Of a stretch of 35,989 bases of DNA, positions 17,095 through 24,608 are shown piece by piece. Source of the stretch: Methylobacterium sp. WSM2598 (lineage in GTDB: Bacteria; Pseudomonadota; Alphaproteobacteria; Rhizobiales; Beijerinckiaceae); the NCBI RefSeq assembly GCF_000379105.1, contig NZ_KB900609.1:6842036-6878024 (forward strand). The letters are read 5' to 3'. Each line of letters starts with the position of its first letter. Positions within the stretch are counted from its first letter, which is position 1. The position numbers and the translations under genes are program-made. The notes under the pieces are model-generated. The model ran no database searches and was not told the origin of the DNA. It was given only the letters and a program-made list of their open reading frames with translations.

Positions 17095-17276
17095 CGGGAC
17101 TCGATCCCGCGGCCCGGCACGCGGACGGGCCGGTGCCCCGGCCGCCGCACTGGACCGGGTTCCGCCTCGCCCCCACGGCGATCGAGTTCCGGCAGGACGG
17201 CGCCTTCCGGCTGCACGACCGCGTCCGCTTCACCCGCGAGGGCGAGGACCGGGACCGGACCCTGCTCTGCCCCTGA
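17095..17276 (+). pseudogene. C-terminal remnant of a pyridoxamine 5'-phosphate oxidase (PdxH-like)
   Basis: The plus strand reads VPRPPHWTGFRLAPTAIEF, followed by RQDGAFRLHDRVRF and LLCP before the stop. This is the C-terminal dimerisation segment of PNP oxidase (PRPPHWxGYRVxPxxIEFWQ...RLHDR...RLxP). No FMN-binding N-terminal part is found upstream, where the frame is Pro/Arg-rich and lacks a convincing start. It is therefore a relic of about 60 codons. The stop codon lies inside the first unit of the 22-bp tandem repeat. Confidence 0.6.
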
Positions 17277-17437
17277 GGGGCCGGGGCTCTGCCCCTGAGG
17301 GGCCGGGGCTCTGCCCCTGAAGGGGGCCGGGGCTCTGCCCCTGAGGGGCCGGGGCTCTGCCCCTGAGGGGCCGGGGCTCTGCCCCTGAGGGGCCGGGGCT
17401 CTGCCCCTGAAGGGGGCCGGGGCTCAGCCCCTGAGGG
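17262..17437. repeat. 22-24-bp tandem repeat, about eight units
   Basis: The unit is GGCCGGGGCTCTGCCCCTGAG G, 22 bp, present about eight times head to tail. Units 3 and 7 are slightly longer (CTGAAGGGGG), and the last has CTCAGCCCC. Each unit can fold on itself (CCCCTGAGGGG). The pattern of long and short units suggests duplication of a four-unit block. It follows the pdxH remnant. The stretch from here to 17622 holds no gene. Confidence 0.9.
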
Positions 17438-17622
17438 TCCCCGGGCGGCCCGGAACCCCTCGGACGCCTCTCGGGCGCGGCGAGGGAGCTCTCGGGCGCG
17501 GGCCGACGCCGCCGCGCCACCGTCGCGGCCCCGACGACCATCCCGCCCGATCACCCGCACCCGCGGGCAGGAGCCGAGACCGGCGGGTGCGCGGCCCGGA
17601 TCCGGTCGGGGATCCTGACGCG

Positions 17623-17702
17623 TCATCCGCCATCCGGTTGATGGCTTCGCCATCTCCGATGTCGGCCATGCGGATGTCGGCGTCGCTCAGGCGCCGCGCG
17701 GG
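17623..17702 (+). repeat. palindromic repeat copy D1
   Basis: It opens CATCCGCCATCCGGTTGATG and continues GCTTCGCCATCTCCGATGTC, then GGCCATGCGGATGTCGGCG and CTCAGGCGCCGCGCGGGCT. It is the first of three tandem, nearly identical units. The inner hairpin GATGGC-TTC-GCCATC sits within outer arms CCATCCG/CGGATG. Confidence 0.92.
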
Positions 17703-17703
17703 C

Positions 17704-17786
17704 TCATCCGACATCCGGTTGATGGCTTCGCCATCTCCGATGTCGGCCATGCGGATGTCGGCTTCGCTCAGGCGCCGCGCGGGCTT
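17704..17786 (+). repeat. palindromic repeat copy D2
   Basis: This unit is the clearest copy: arms CCGACATCCG and CGGATGTCGG enclose the GATGGC-TTC-GCCATC hairpin, and the unit ends CAGGCGCCGCGCGGGCTTG. It differs from D1 at only a few bases. Confidence 0.93.
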
Positions 17787-17788
17787 GG

Positions 17789-17881
17789 CATCCGACATCC
17801 GGTTGATGGCTTCGCCATCTTCGATGTCGGCCATGCGGATGTCGGCTTCGCTCAGGCGCCGCGCTCAGGCGCCGCGCAGGC
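17789..17881 (+). repeat. palindromic repeat copy D3
   Basis: The third tandem unit has the same arms and inner hairpin (CCATCTTCGATGTCGG variant). It ends with a duplicated CTCAGGCGCCGCG and leads into the hairpin at 17885-17923. Confidence 0.93.
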
Positions 17882-17884
17882 GCG

Positions 17885-17923
17885 TGATCCGGGATCCGCT
17901 GCGATCACGCGGATCCCGGATCA
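17885..17923. terminator. perfect 15-bp hairpin, tail of the D array
   Basis: TGATCCGGGATCCGC pairs with GCGGATCCCGGATCA around a 9-base loop. It has the same length and sequence type as the hairpins at 22134 and 29987. A terminator role is possible but unproven. Confidence 0.6.
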
Positions 17924-17927
17924 GACC

Positions 17928-18028
17928 ACATCCGCGTGATCCCTTCGGGATGGCGGATTCGGGCGTCGCTCGAGCGCCGCGCGGGCGCGTGATCCGCGAG
18001 CCGCTGTGATCGACCGGATCCCGGATCA
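17928..18028 (+). repeat. degenerate repeat copy with decayed hairpin
   Basis: A shortened body (ACATCCGCGTGATCCCTTCG, then GGCGTCGCTCGAGCGCCGCG) is followed by TGATCCGCGAGCCGC and GACCGGATCCCGGATCA at 17990-18028. The latter is an imperfect version of the tail hairpin. It looks like an older copy beside the fresh D array. Confidence 0.7.
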
Positions 18029-18157
18029 GGGCCGGCGAGGCGCCGGGCACGCCGCGCTGCGGCGCCCGGAGCCGCGCGCCGGCCGCGCGCAGCATCTGTC
18101 CGGCGCGCCGAAGGCCGCCCGTCGACGGCGCCGCGTGCCGCCTCCGCGACCGCCGGA

Positions 18158-18463
18158 TCACCTCTCGCGCAGATGCGCGGCGAGCGGGCCAGCCGAATCC
18201 GGCCCCGGGAGCGCGACGCGCCCCGGGCCGTTCCGCCGGCGCTCGATGCTCGCGCGCATCAGCGTGTGGGCGTGGGTCGTCATCGTGTGCCCGATATCGG
18301 ACATCAGGTTGGCCGATTCCTCCGGGATGTTGCTCGCGCCGCAGGTGATCGAGACCAGGAGGTCGAGCTGGTCCACGAGCTGGCCGATCGCACTGACGAG
18401 CGGCGGCAGCAGATCCGCGACATCGTCGATGGTCGGGCGCGAAACGTCGGTGTGTCTGCTCAT
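18158..18463 (-). CDS. small helical protein of unknown function
   Basis: The protein has 101 aa, starting MSRHTDVSRPTIDDVADLLP at the ATG at 18461-18463. Residues 10-75 look like a helical hairpin (LLPPLVSAIGQLVDQLDLLV, then ANLMSDIGHTMTTHAHTLMR); the tail is Arg/Pro-rich. No signal peptide or known domain was recognised. It lies downstream of the hydroxylase gene but beyond a strong hairpin, so it is probably a separate transcript. The composition of the first 75 residues argues for a real gene. Confidence 0.55.
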   Translation of the reverse strand: MSRHTDVSRPTIDDVADLLPPLVSAIGQLVDQLDLLVSITCGASNIPEESANLMSDIGHTMTTHAHTLMRASIERRRNGPGRVALPGPDSAGPLAAHLRER

Positions 18464-18590
18464 CGCGAGCCCTTGCGAGTGGTGGGGAAGCGGCCGGGGT
18501 CCCGGGCGGGCGGGGGCTCGCCCCGGCCCCGACCCGGGCGGAATGCCCTCCGCGCTCCCGCTCTGGGTCTTGGTCCTGCATCGTGGTCGC

Positions 18591-18637
18591 GGGCCGGGGC
18601 GGGATCCGATCCTGGCGATCGAATCCCGCCCCGGCCC
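18591..18637. terminator. 20-bp stem hairpin downstream of the hydroxylase gene
   Basis: The arms 18591-18610 and 18618-18637 pair over 20 bp with one mismatch around a 7-base loop. The structure lies 68 bases after the stop of the 2OG-Fe gene on its coding strand. No T run is present, but stability makes it the likely end of the amino-acid cluster transcript. Confidence 0.6.
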
Positions 18638-18704
18638 CTGCCGCATCGCCCCGGCGGACCGGCAATCGTCCCGTCGGGGCGCGAAGCGGGCTTGCTGTCC
18701 GGGC

Positions 18705-19463
18705 TCAGGCCCCGATCCTCTCGAAGGCGATCACCAGCACGTCCCGGAACGCGAAAGCCTTGCGCGGGTCCTCGACGTGGACGGAGGACACCCCGTGGTA
18801 GGTCACCCGGTCGTTGCCGACGACGAAGTCGTGCGGGTGGCCGAGTTCGACGTCGCCGATCAGGCTCCGGTCGTCGTCGGTGATCGTGCTGATGCCGCCC
18901 ACCACGTTCACCCGCCGGATCATGTAGGAGACGATGAAGTCGACGCCGTCCTTGTGCAGCCCCTCCGGGGCGGGCTCGCCGCGCGCGCCGTCCCGCGCCA
19001 CGATCCGGTAGGGGTGCAGCTTGACGTTCCAGCGCGCGTGCCCGGCCGCGCGGGAGAAGATCTCGCCGAAGGTGGTCACGATGCGCGAGAAGTTGCGGTT
19101 GCCGACGAAACTGTCGCGCAGCGGCTCGAAATGGCGCTTGAACCCGCCGTTCAGCCGGTTGACGGCGGCCGATTGCTCGTAGGGCTGATGGGGAAGCTGC
19201 CGCAGGGAGCGGCGGAGGTCGTCGTACTCGAAGGCGCTGTAGCGGCGGTAGCGGTAGGTGCCGCCGTCCCGCATGTGCTCGTCGCGCAGGAGATGGTTCC
19301 ACTCGTCGGCGAAGGCCTCCCAGGCCGGCCCGAGGTCGAGCCCGAACCCCTTCACCGTGTGCTCGCCGCGCGAGAACCACCATCCGTGGTCGCTCAGGTT
19401 CTCGACGAGGTCGTCCCGGTAGCCGTCCCGGGCGATCCCGGGGAATTTCACCGCCACACTCAT
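18705..19463 (-). CDS. 2OG-Fe(II) dioxygenase, L-isoleucine dioxygenase (IDO)-like amino-acid hydroxylase
   Basis: The 252-aa cytoplasmic enzyme fits the 2OG-Fe_dioxy family whose best-known member, Bacillus IDO, hydroxylates free L-isoleucine. The facial triad is visible as H170-K-D172 (EGLHKDGVDF) with a distal histidine at H223 (VTYHGVSS) or H229. A 2OG-binding arginine follows near 240-249. The N-terminal WWFSRGEHTVKGF is also family-typical. The ATG at 19463 has AGGAGGGG upstream. It is the last gene of a minus-strand set after the ArgG-like and exporter genes (230-bp gap). The substrate is unknown; a free aliphatic or basic amino acid is inferred. Confidence 0.85.
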   Translation of the reverse strand: MSVAVKFPGIARDGYRDDLVENLSDHGWWFSRGEHTVKGFGLDLGPAWEAFADEWNHLLRDEHMRDGGTYRYRRYSAFEYDDLRRSLRQLPHQPYEQSAAVNRLNGGFKRHFEPLRDSFVGNRNFSRIVTTFGEIFSRAAGHARWNVKLHPYRIVARDGARGEPAPEGLHKDGVDFIVSYMIRRVNVVGGISTITDDDRSLIGDVELGHPHDFVVGNDRVTYHGVSSVHVEDPRKAFAFRDVLVIAFERIGA

Positions 19464-19692
19464 CTGGTTCCCCTCCTGTGAGGTTTGCGCGCGAGCCCGT
19501 CCGGCGAAGCGGTCGCCCCTTCGCCGTCGGGACCACGAGACGATCGGAGACTTGAAATCCGAGGCTTGAAATCCGCGATTTGGACCCGCCCCGGGGCGGG
19601 CCCGGCCCGGGCGGGCGACGCGTCGTCCGCACGGCTGTTCGATGGGCCGCAGATTCCGCCGCGGCATCGGCGCCCGCGCTGGCCGACCCCGC

Positions 19693-20946
19693 TCAGGCCG
19701 CCCGCGGGATGCCGAGGCAGGCCCGCCCGGCCTCCCGGCTCTCCCAGAGATCCCTGTCCCGGATGTAGAGGGGCGCGTCCGCCACGATCGCGCGCGGCAG
19801 GAAGCGCTCCGCGTCGATCCGGTAGGTGACCGTCCCGGAGACGCTCGCGAGGGCTTGGCGGATCGCCTCGCCGCACATCGCGTGGAGCGTGCTGCCCCAG
19901 CGGCCGCTGACCGCCTCCTGCACCCAATCCTGCTCGAGCCGCTGCTTGACCACGATCGCGCGGGTCTCGACGCAGGCCGTCTCCAGGTGGCGCAGGGCGT
20001 CCATCAGGATCGCGGCGGCCGGGGCCTCGCGGACCTCCAGCACCTTCTCGCCGCCGCTCAGGTGCTCCAGGCCGACGTAGCGGCCGTGGCCGAACCGGCC
20101 CACGCGCTGATTGAGCTCGGCGATCGCGTCGATGAGGGCGATCGGCCGGCCGTCGAGCGCCACGAGGTCGCCCCGCTCGAAGGTCAGGGCGATCTCCTCC
20201 GGGGCGAGTGCGACGGGCCCGGCGCCCGATGCCGCGCCCTCGCCGGGCGCCGGGCGCCCGCGGGTCCAGTGAAACGCCTCCTCGGGAATCCGGAAATCCT
20301 CCGGATCGTCGAGCGGGCCGGATTCGAATTCCCGGCACCAGAGGTTCTCGTCCCCGCTCAGCGCGCGCTCGGCCATCGCGCCGAGCCCGGCCTCGGCCAG
20401 TTCCGCCGCCTTCTGCTGCCGGGAGATGGCCGATTGCTCGTAGGGGCTGCCGTACTGTCCCGGGAAGCCGAGCCGCGCGAGGCTGTTGTTGAGGCGCGGC
20501 AGGCTGTTCTGCGACAGGTTGGCGGTGTGCAGGATCAGGTCGGCGCCGACCCGCCGGGCGTAGCGGGCGACGAGTTCGGCGATGGCCGGGCGGCTGAGCG
20601 AGCTGCTCAGCGGGTAGATGCCGAGATACTTCGCGTGGGCGCGGATCGCGGGGCGGACATGGCCCTCCACGAAGTGGCCGCGACCGTCGAGGCGGACGAA
20701 CTCGGCCCCGAACAGGGACGCCGCGCGCCGCAGGGCCGGCTCGTCGAGCGGCGCGCCGACATCCACCGCCACCGCGTGGACATGCGCGAAGCCCAGCCCG
20801 CGCAGGCGGTGGAGCAGGTAGGAGCTGTCGAGGCCGCCGCTGAACATCGTCACGACCGGGGCGGTGCGCGTCGGCCCGCCGGTCAGGTGGTCGAAGCTCC
20901 GGATCACGCGGACGGAACTGCGCACCAGGGGGGAGATGAAGTTCAT
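19693..20946 (-). CDS. argininosuccinate-synthase-like ligase, divergent paralogue
   Basis: The protein has 417 aa. The PP-loop SGGLDSS (36-42) and the downstream block DENLWCREFESGPLDDPEDF, then PEEAFHWTRG, match ArgG (DENLWGRSIE...PPEE). So do RFGHGRYVGLEHLSGGEKV and the C-terminal GTVTYRI. The segment equal to the GKGNDQVRFE substrate loop of true ArgG is replaced by HTANLSQNSLPRLNNS, and the usual YxGRYPLGTSLARP reads YLGIYPLSSSLSRP. It should still adenylate and ligate, but probably not citrulline and aspartate. Its ATG lies two bases after the exporter stop, so they are one operon. I infer a specialised amino-acid ligation. Confidence 0.82.
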   Translation of the reverse strand: MNFISPLVRSSVRVIRSFDHLTGGPTRTAPVVTMFSGGLDSSYLLHRLRGLGFAHVHAVAVDVGAPLDEPALRRAASLFGAEFVRLDGRGHFVEGHVRPAIRAHAKYLGIYPLSSSLSRPAIAELVARYARRVGADLILHTANLSQNSLPRLNNSLARLGFPGQYGSPYEQSAISRQQKAAELAEAGLGAMAERALSGDENLWCREFESGPLDDPEDFRIPEEAFHWTRGRPAPGEGAASGAGPVALAPEEIALTFERGDLVALDGRPIALIDAIAELNQRVGRFGHGRYVGLEHLSGGEKVLEVREAPAAAILMDALRHLETACVETRAIVVKQRLEQDWVQEAVSGRWGSTLHAMCGEAIRQALASVSGTVTYRIDAERFLPRAIVADAPLYIRDRDLWESREAGRACLGIPRAA

Positions 20947-20947
20947 C

Positions 20948-21871
20948 TTAGCTCCTGCTCTCGGCGGCGAGGCCGACGAAGGTACCGGTCAGGGTGAGGC
21001 CCGCGCCGAGGACGCTGAGCGGAGAGAGCGGCTCGGCGAGGAGGATGTGGGCGAGCGCGAAGCCGAACAGGGGCTCGGTGCCCATCAGGAAGCCGACCCG
21101 GGTCGGGCTGGTCCGGCGCAGGGCGGCGTTCTGGACGTAGAAGGCGGCGATCGTGCAGAAGAGCGACAGGAAACCGACCGCCGCCCAGAACCGCCCGTCG
21201 GCCCGCACGACGAGCGCGGCGGGATCCGAGGGGTCGAGGAGGAGGACGAGCGCGAGCAGGCAGACGCTGGCCGCCTGGGTCGCGGTCAGCGCCGCCGCGG
21301 TCAGGCAGCGGCCGGCCATCAGCCGCTTGGTGGCGACGACCATGACGGCGCGCAGGCCCGCCGCCACCAGGACGAGAAGGTCCCCGGCGCTCAGCGCCGA
21401 GACCCCGCCCGCGAGGAGGCCCACCCCCGCGCAGGCGAGCGCCGCGCCGAGGAGCACCAGGGCCGGCGGCCGGCACCCCGCCAGCCCGTAATCGAGCAGG
21501 GGGGTGAACACGGTGCAGAGCGAGATGATCACCGCCGTGTTGGTGGCGCTCGTCCGGGCGACCCCGGCGGTCTCCGCGAGGAAGATCAGGAACAGGATGC
21601 CGCCGAGGAGCGCCCCCCGGGCGAGGTCCGGAACCGGTGCCCGGGCGAGGTCCCGTCGGGCCACGGCCGCCATCACGACCGCGGTCACCAGGAACCGGTA
21701 GAAGATCAGCACCAGGACGGGCGCTTCCCGCAGGGCGTCCTTGGCGATCGGGTAGCTCGCCCCCCAGACCAGGGCGATGCCGAGCACCGCCAGGTCGGCC
21801 CAGAGGGCGGGGGTGGGAATGAGGATCGGCCGTACCGCCCGCCCCGTCGCTTGCAATTGCCCGGCTTCCAC
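20948..21871 (-). CDS. EamA-family (DMT) transporter, probable amino-acid exporter
   Basis: About 307 aa with ten hydrophobic helices in two EamA halves. The first half contains ALVWGASYPIAKDALREAPV and NTAVIISLCTVFTPLLDY; the second has AVGFLSLFCTIAAFYVQNAA and RVGFLMGTEPLFGFALAHIL. EamA proteins such as RhtA export amino acids. I chose the GTG at 21871 because the longer frame (ATG at 21991) begins inside repeat copy E1 and codes a non-conserved leader of about 40 residues. The stop is two bases from the start of the ArgG-like gene, so translation is coupled. Its position suggests export of the cluster's product. Confidence 0.82.
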   Translation of the reverse strand: MEAGQLQATGRAVRPILIPTPALWADLAVLGIALVWGASYPIAKDALREAPVLVLIFYRFLVTAVVMAAVARRDLARAPVPDLARGALLGGILFLIFLAETAGVARTSATNTAVIISLCTVFTPLLDYGLAGCRPPALVLLGAALACAGVGLLAGGVSALSAGDLLVLVAAGLRAVMVVATKRLMAGRCLTAAALTATQAASVCLLALVLLLDPSDPAALVVRADGRFWAAVGFLSLFCTIAAFYVQNAALRRTSPTRVGFLMGTEPLFGFALAHILLAEPLSPLSVLGAGLTLTGTFVGLAAESRS

Positions 21872-21970
21872 TGGCCCGCCTTCCCGCTCGGTCGGGCGGG
21901 CCGCTGGACCGGTCCGCCCGCCCAAACCGTAGGAGGGGGCGCGAGGCGCGCGATAGAACGAAAGCGCGCC

Positions 21971-22131
21971 CTCATCCGACATCCGGTTCATGGCTTCGCC
22001 ATGCGGATGTCGGCTTCGCTCAGGCGCCGCGCGGGCTCATCCGACATCCGGTTGACGGCTTCGCCATCTCCGATTTCGGCCATGCGGATGTCGGCTTCGC
22101 TCAGGCGCCGCGCTCAGGCGCCGCGCAGGCT
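21971..22131 (+). repeat. palindromic repeat copies E1 (short) and E2
   Basis: E1 (21971-22037) lacks the central part, going from TTCATGGCTTCGCCATGCGG straight into GATGTCGGCTTCGCTCAGG. E2 (22038-22131) is full length, with CCGACATCCGGTTGACGGCT, a TTTCGG variant and a doubled CTCAGGCGCCGCG end. The pair separates the EamA gene from the AraC gene. Confidence 0.92.
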
Positions 22132-22133
22132 CG

Positions 22134-22172
22134 TGATCCGGGAGCCGCTTCGATCAAGCGGATCCCGGATCA
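22134..22172. terminator. hairpin of E2 that contains the AraC stop codon
   Basis: TGATCCGGGAGCCGCTT pairs with AAGCGGATCCCGGATCA (16 of 17 bp). On the minus strand its first three bases (22172-22170) are the TGA stop of the AraC-family gene. Confidence 0.65.
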
Positions 22173-23012
22173 GCCCTGGGCGTAGGCGCCCGGCGTCATC
22201 CCGACGATCGACACGAAGTGGCGCGTCATGTGGCTCTGATCCGCGAATCCCGCCTGCGCGGCGGCCTCCGCGGCCGAGAGGCCGGCGCGCAGCATGGCCT
22301 TCACCGCCTTCACCTTGAGGACGACGTGGTAGGCGTGGGGCGGAAGGCCGGTGCAGCGCTTGAACGCCTCGATCGTCTGCCGGCGCCGCAGGCCCGAGAC
22401 CGCGCAGAGGTCGTCGATCGTGACGTTGTCGCAGGCATGCGCCTCCAGGAACTCCACGGCGCTGGCGATCCGGCCGTCCGGCGGCCGCGCCCCGCCCTCC
22501 GCGTTGAAGGTCGGGCAGATGATCTCGACGAGCAGGCGGATGATCGCGTCGAGCGCGACGTCGCGCGCCAGGGTCAGGGTCGAGAAGTGCAGCACTTGGT
22601 GGAAATGGCTGAAGCAGGTCGCGAGATCGGGCCGCAGATGGAAGGTGGTCTTGAAGTCGGGCTTGACCCGCGGGCGGTCGGTGGCCTCGCGGATCAGCTG
22701 GCTCATCAGGTCCTCGCTGACGTAGAGCATGCGCTGGACCCAGCCCTCGGCGACCGCGGCGCCGCCGTGATGGACCTCGCCGGGATGCATGGTCACGACG
22801 GTGCCGCCGCCGACGCGATGCTGCTCCCCGCGGCACCAGACCGCGTGCGCGCCGACCTCGATGATCCCGATCACGAACTCGTCGTGGGCATGCGGCTTGA
22901 AGGATTGACGCACGTAGTGCGCGGCGAGTGTTTCCAGCCCCCGATGATTGGGAGGACGGCGGATCGACACCCGATCCTTCGCCGGCTCGTTCCTGGATGT
23001 GAGATCGATCAT
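22170..23012 (-). CDS. AraC-family transcriptional regulator with cupin sensor domain
   Basis: The protein has 280 aa. The N-terminal AraC-binding cupin is seen in SFKPHAHDEFVIGIIEVGAH and VTMHPGEVHHG. The C-terminal double helix-turn-helix (about 180-278) is seen in VTIDDLCAVSGLRRRQTIEA and AAQAGFADQSHMTRHFVSIV, ending GMTPGAYAQG. AraC proteins of this type often control adjacent amino-acid exporters, and this gene lies 300 bp upstream of the EamA-ArgG-hydroxylase set on the same strand, so it is the likely regulator. The ATG at 23012 has AGAGGGG upstream. The stop codon is part of the repeat hairpin. Confidence 0.88.
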   Translation of the reverse strand: MIDLTSRNEPAKDRVSIRRPPNHRGLETLAAHYVRQSFKPHAHDEFVIGIIEVGAHAVWCRGEQHRVGGGTVVTMHPGEVHHGGAAVAEGWVQRMLYVSEDLMSQLIREATDRPRVKPDFKTTFHLRPDLATCFSHFHQVLHFSTLTLARDVALDAIIRLLVEIICPTFNAEGGARPPDGRIASAVEFLEAHACDNVTIDDLCAVSGLRRRQTIEAFKRCTGLPPHAYHVVLKVKAVKAMLRAGLSAAEAAAQAGFADQSHMTRHFVSIVGMTPGAYAQG

Positions 23013-23274
23013 CGGCCCCTCTGGTGGCGCGGCGCGGCTTCGGTTGATTTTGTCCCCTTGTTCAATCTAAAATTGTATCTCTCGGTTCGATCCTCCGCGA
23101 GCCCGGGTCGTCGCGCGCGGGCGGCGCAGCCCGCTCGGCATCCTGCCCGGTCCCAGGAGGTGATCAACACGGACGCACGGCGCGGTTCCCGAGGTCAAGA
23201 CATCCCGGGGCTGTCCACCGGCGGCGCGGCGAGGCCGTCCGCACTTGAACGATCGTGCGCTCCGCCCGGCGGGG

Positions 23275-23301
23275 ACCGCCTCGCGCCGCGGCGCGAGCGG
23301 T
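23275..23301. terminator. hairpin at the nnrS stop
   Basis: ACCGCCTCGCGCC and GGCGCGAGCGGT pair with a single bulge and reach the nnrS stop codon. A 3'-end structure is likely; no T run follows. The remaining 23013-23274 is the AraC gene's promoter side and shows no other feature. Confidence 0.4.
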
Positions 23302-24446
23302 CAGGGGGCGGCAGCGTCCTGCGCGGCGGCGCCGTCCCGGGCCTGGCCCGCCGCGACCGCGAGGGCGAGCGCGAAGGCGAGGAGCGCCGCCGCGCTGGCG
23401 AGCCCGCTGCCGCGGCGGCCGGGCTCCCACCCGGCGAGATCCGCCCCGAGCCGCAGCGCCACCGCGCCGTGCAGGAGCGCCAGCGGCCCGTACAGGAGGG
23501 GGCTGAAGCGGAGCCGCACCCGCGCGACGGCCGGCAGGATGACCAGCGCGTGCCCGAACACCATCGAGAGCACGAAGCCGATCAGCACCGCGTGCAGCGC
23601 CATGTCGTACCCGAAGGCGGCCTCGCCGGGAGGCAGCGCGACGAGGACCAAGCCCGCGGTCCCGAGCCAGGCGTAGCCGGCGAGCATGCAGGCGGCCATG
23701 AAGCGGACCTGCCCCCGGCCCCGGATGCCGCGCCCGGCGACGTCGTGGCGCGCGAGCCAGGCCGTGAGCCCGAGGAGGCCGGCCCCGAGCAGCGCCGCGC
23801 CCGGACCGGCGAGGCCCCGGAGGGCGCCGGCGGCGACGAGCGCCACGGCCAGGAGGTAGGCCGGCAGGCTGCCGCGCCGGCGCGGCAGGAGCCGGCTGAG
23901 TTCCAGGCGCTCGCCCGCGATGGTGAGGACCAGGAAGGCGAGCCACCAGCCCGCGAGGTCGGGCACGGCCGCGCCCCGGGCCCAGAGCAGGCAACCGGCG
24001 AGCCAGGCGGCCGCCCCCGCCGCGAGCGTGGCGGTGAAGGCGGCCGGCTGCAGCCCGACCGCCAGGAGCGACGCGGCGGTCAGCACGAGGGCCGCCGCCG
24101 CGTAGGCAAAGCCCCCCGCCGCCTGCGGCGCCCCGGCGAGGAGCGCGACGGTCCCGGCCGCGGAGAGCCAGGGCGCCGCGAAGGTCCAGGCCCGGCCGAG
24201 CGCGACGGCCCGCTCCAGCCCGACCAGGGTGCCGAAGAGGCCGCAGATCAGGAGCGGTCCGTGCAGCGCGGCGAGGGATGAGCCCCGCGGCAGGTCGAGG
24301 CCGAGCCGCCACAGCCCCGCCCAGAGCCCGGCGAGCAGCGCCGCCGCGGCCGTGGCCAGGATGGGCAGCCGAATCGCCCGCCGGGGATCAGGGCCCCCCG
24401 CCGGGGCGGGGCCGGCCGGCTCCCCGCGCGGATGCGCCGCGCTCAT
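23301..24446 (-). CDS. NnrS family multi-helix membrane protein
   Basis: The protein has 381 aa and about 12 hydrophobic segments. NnrS-type landmarks are HGPLLICGLFGTLVGLERAV, FGYDMALHAVLIGFVLSMVF and GHALVILPAVARVRLRFSPL, with conserved histidines in the family's haem/copper-linked positions. NnrS proteins occur with denitrification and nitric-oxide defence genes under FNR/NNR control. FNR box 6, a perfect palindrome, lies 131 bp upstream. The ATG at 24446 follows the DUF59 gene on the same strand. No nitrite or NO reductase gene is present in the window, so the role here may be relief of NO stress. Confidence 0.82.
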   Translation of the reverse strand: MSAAHPRGEPAGPAPAGGPDPRRAIRLPILATAAAALLAGLWAGLWRLGLDLPRGSSLAALHGPLLICGLFGTLVGLERAVALGRAWTFAAPWLSAAGTVALLAGAPQAAGGFAYAAAALVLTAASLLAVGLQPAAFTATLAAGAAAWLAGCLLWARGAAVPDLAGWWLAFLVLTIAGERLELSRLLPRRRGSLPAYLLAVALVAAGALRGLAGPGAALLGAGLLGLTAWLARHDVAGRGIRGRGQVRFMAACMLAGYAWLGTAGLVLVALPPGEAAFGYDMALHAVLIGFVLSMVFGHALVILPAVARVRLRFSPLLYGPLALLHGAVALRLGADLAGWEPGRRGSGLASAAALLAFALALAVAAGQARDGAAAQDAAAP

Positions 24447-24576
24447 GCCCGGCCGCTCCCGGGGCGCGGCGCGGGAGGGTGGGCCTGCGGCATGGTGGTG
24501 TCCTCCGGACCTGTCGGGGCGGCGCGGCGGGGCCCGCCGCGCCGGGTCAGCCTGTCCGCCGCGCCCCCGGTCCACC

Positions 24577-24590
24577 TTGATCCCGATCAA
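24577..24590. promoter_or_regulatory. FNR/FixK-like box 6 (perfect palindrome)
   Basis: TTGATCCCGATCAA is a TTGAT-N4-ATCAA match without a mismatch, upstream of the nnrS gene. Confidence 0.82.
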
Positions 24591-24608
24591 GCCTCGGCGG
24601 CGCGCCGG

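Noticed and set aside
17230..17541. Proline/glycine-rich frame over the 22-bp repeat
   Set aside because: Frames on the minus strand through the unit give low-complexity peptide; unit lengths of 22-24 bp do not preserve a frame.
17704..17881. CRISPR array
   Set aside because: The tandem D units are adjacent with only a few bases between, have no unique spacers, and no cas gene is present.
17587..18009. Repetitive frame encoding DIRLMASPSPMSAMRMSASL-like peptides
   Set aside because: It is just the palindromic DNA repeat read through; the peptide has no gene context and the copies lie in both orientations.
19693..20946. Housekeeping argininosuccinate synthase argG
   Set aside because: The substrate loop is not conserved and the context is an exporter and a hydroxylase, although this would need reconsideration if no other argG exists in the genome.
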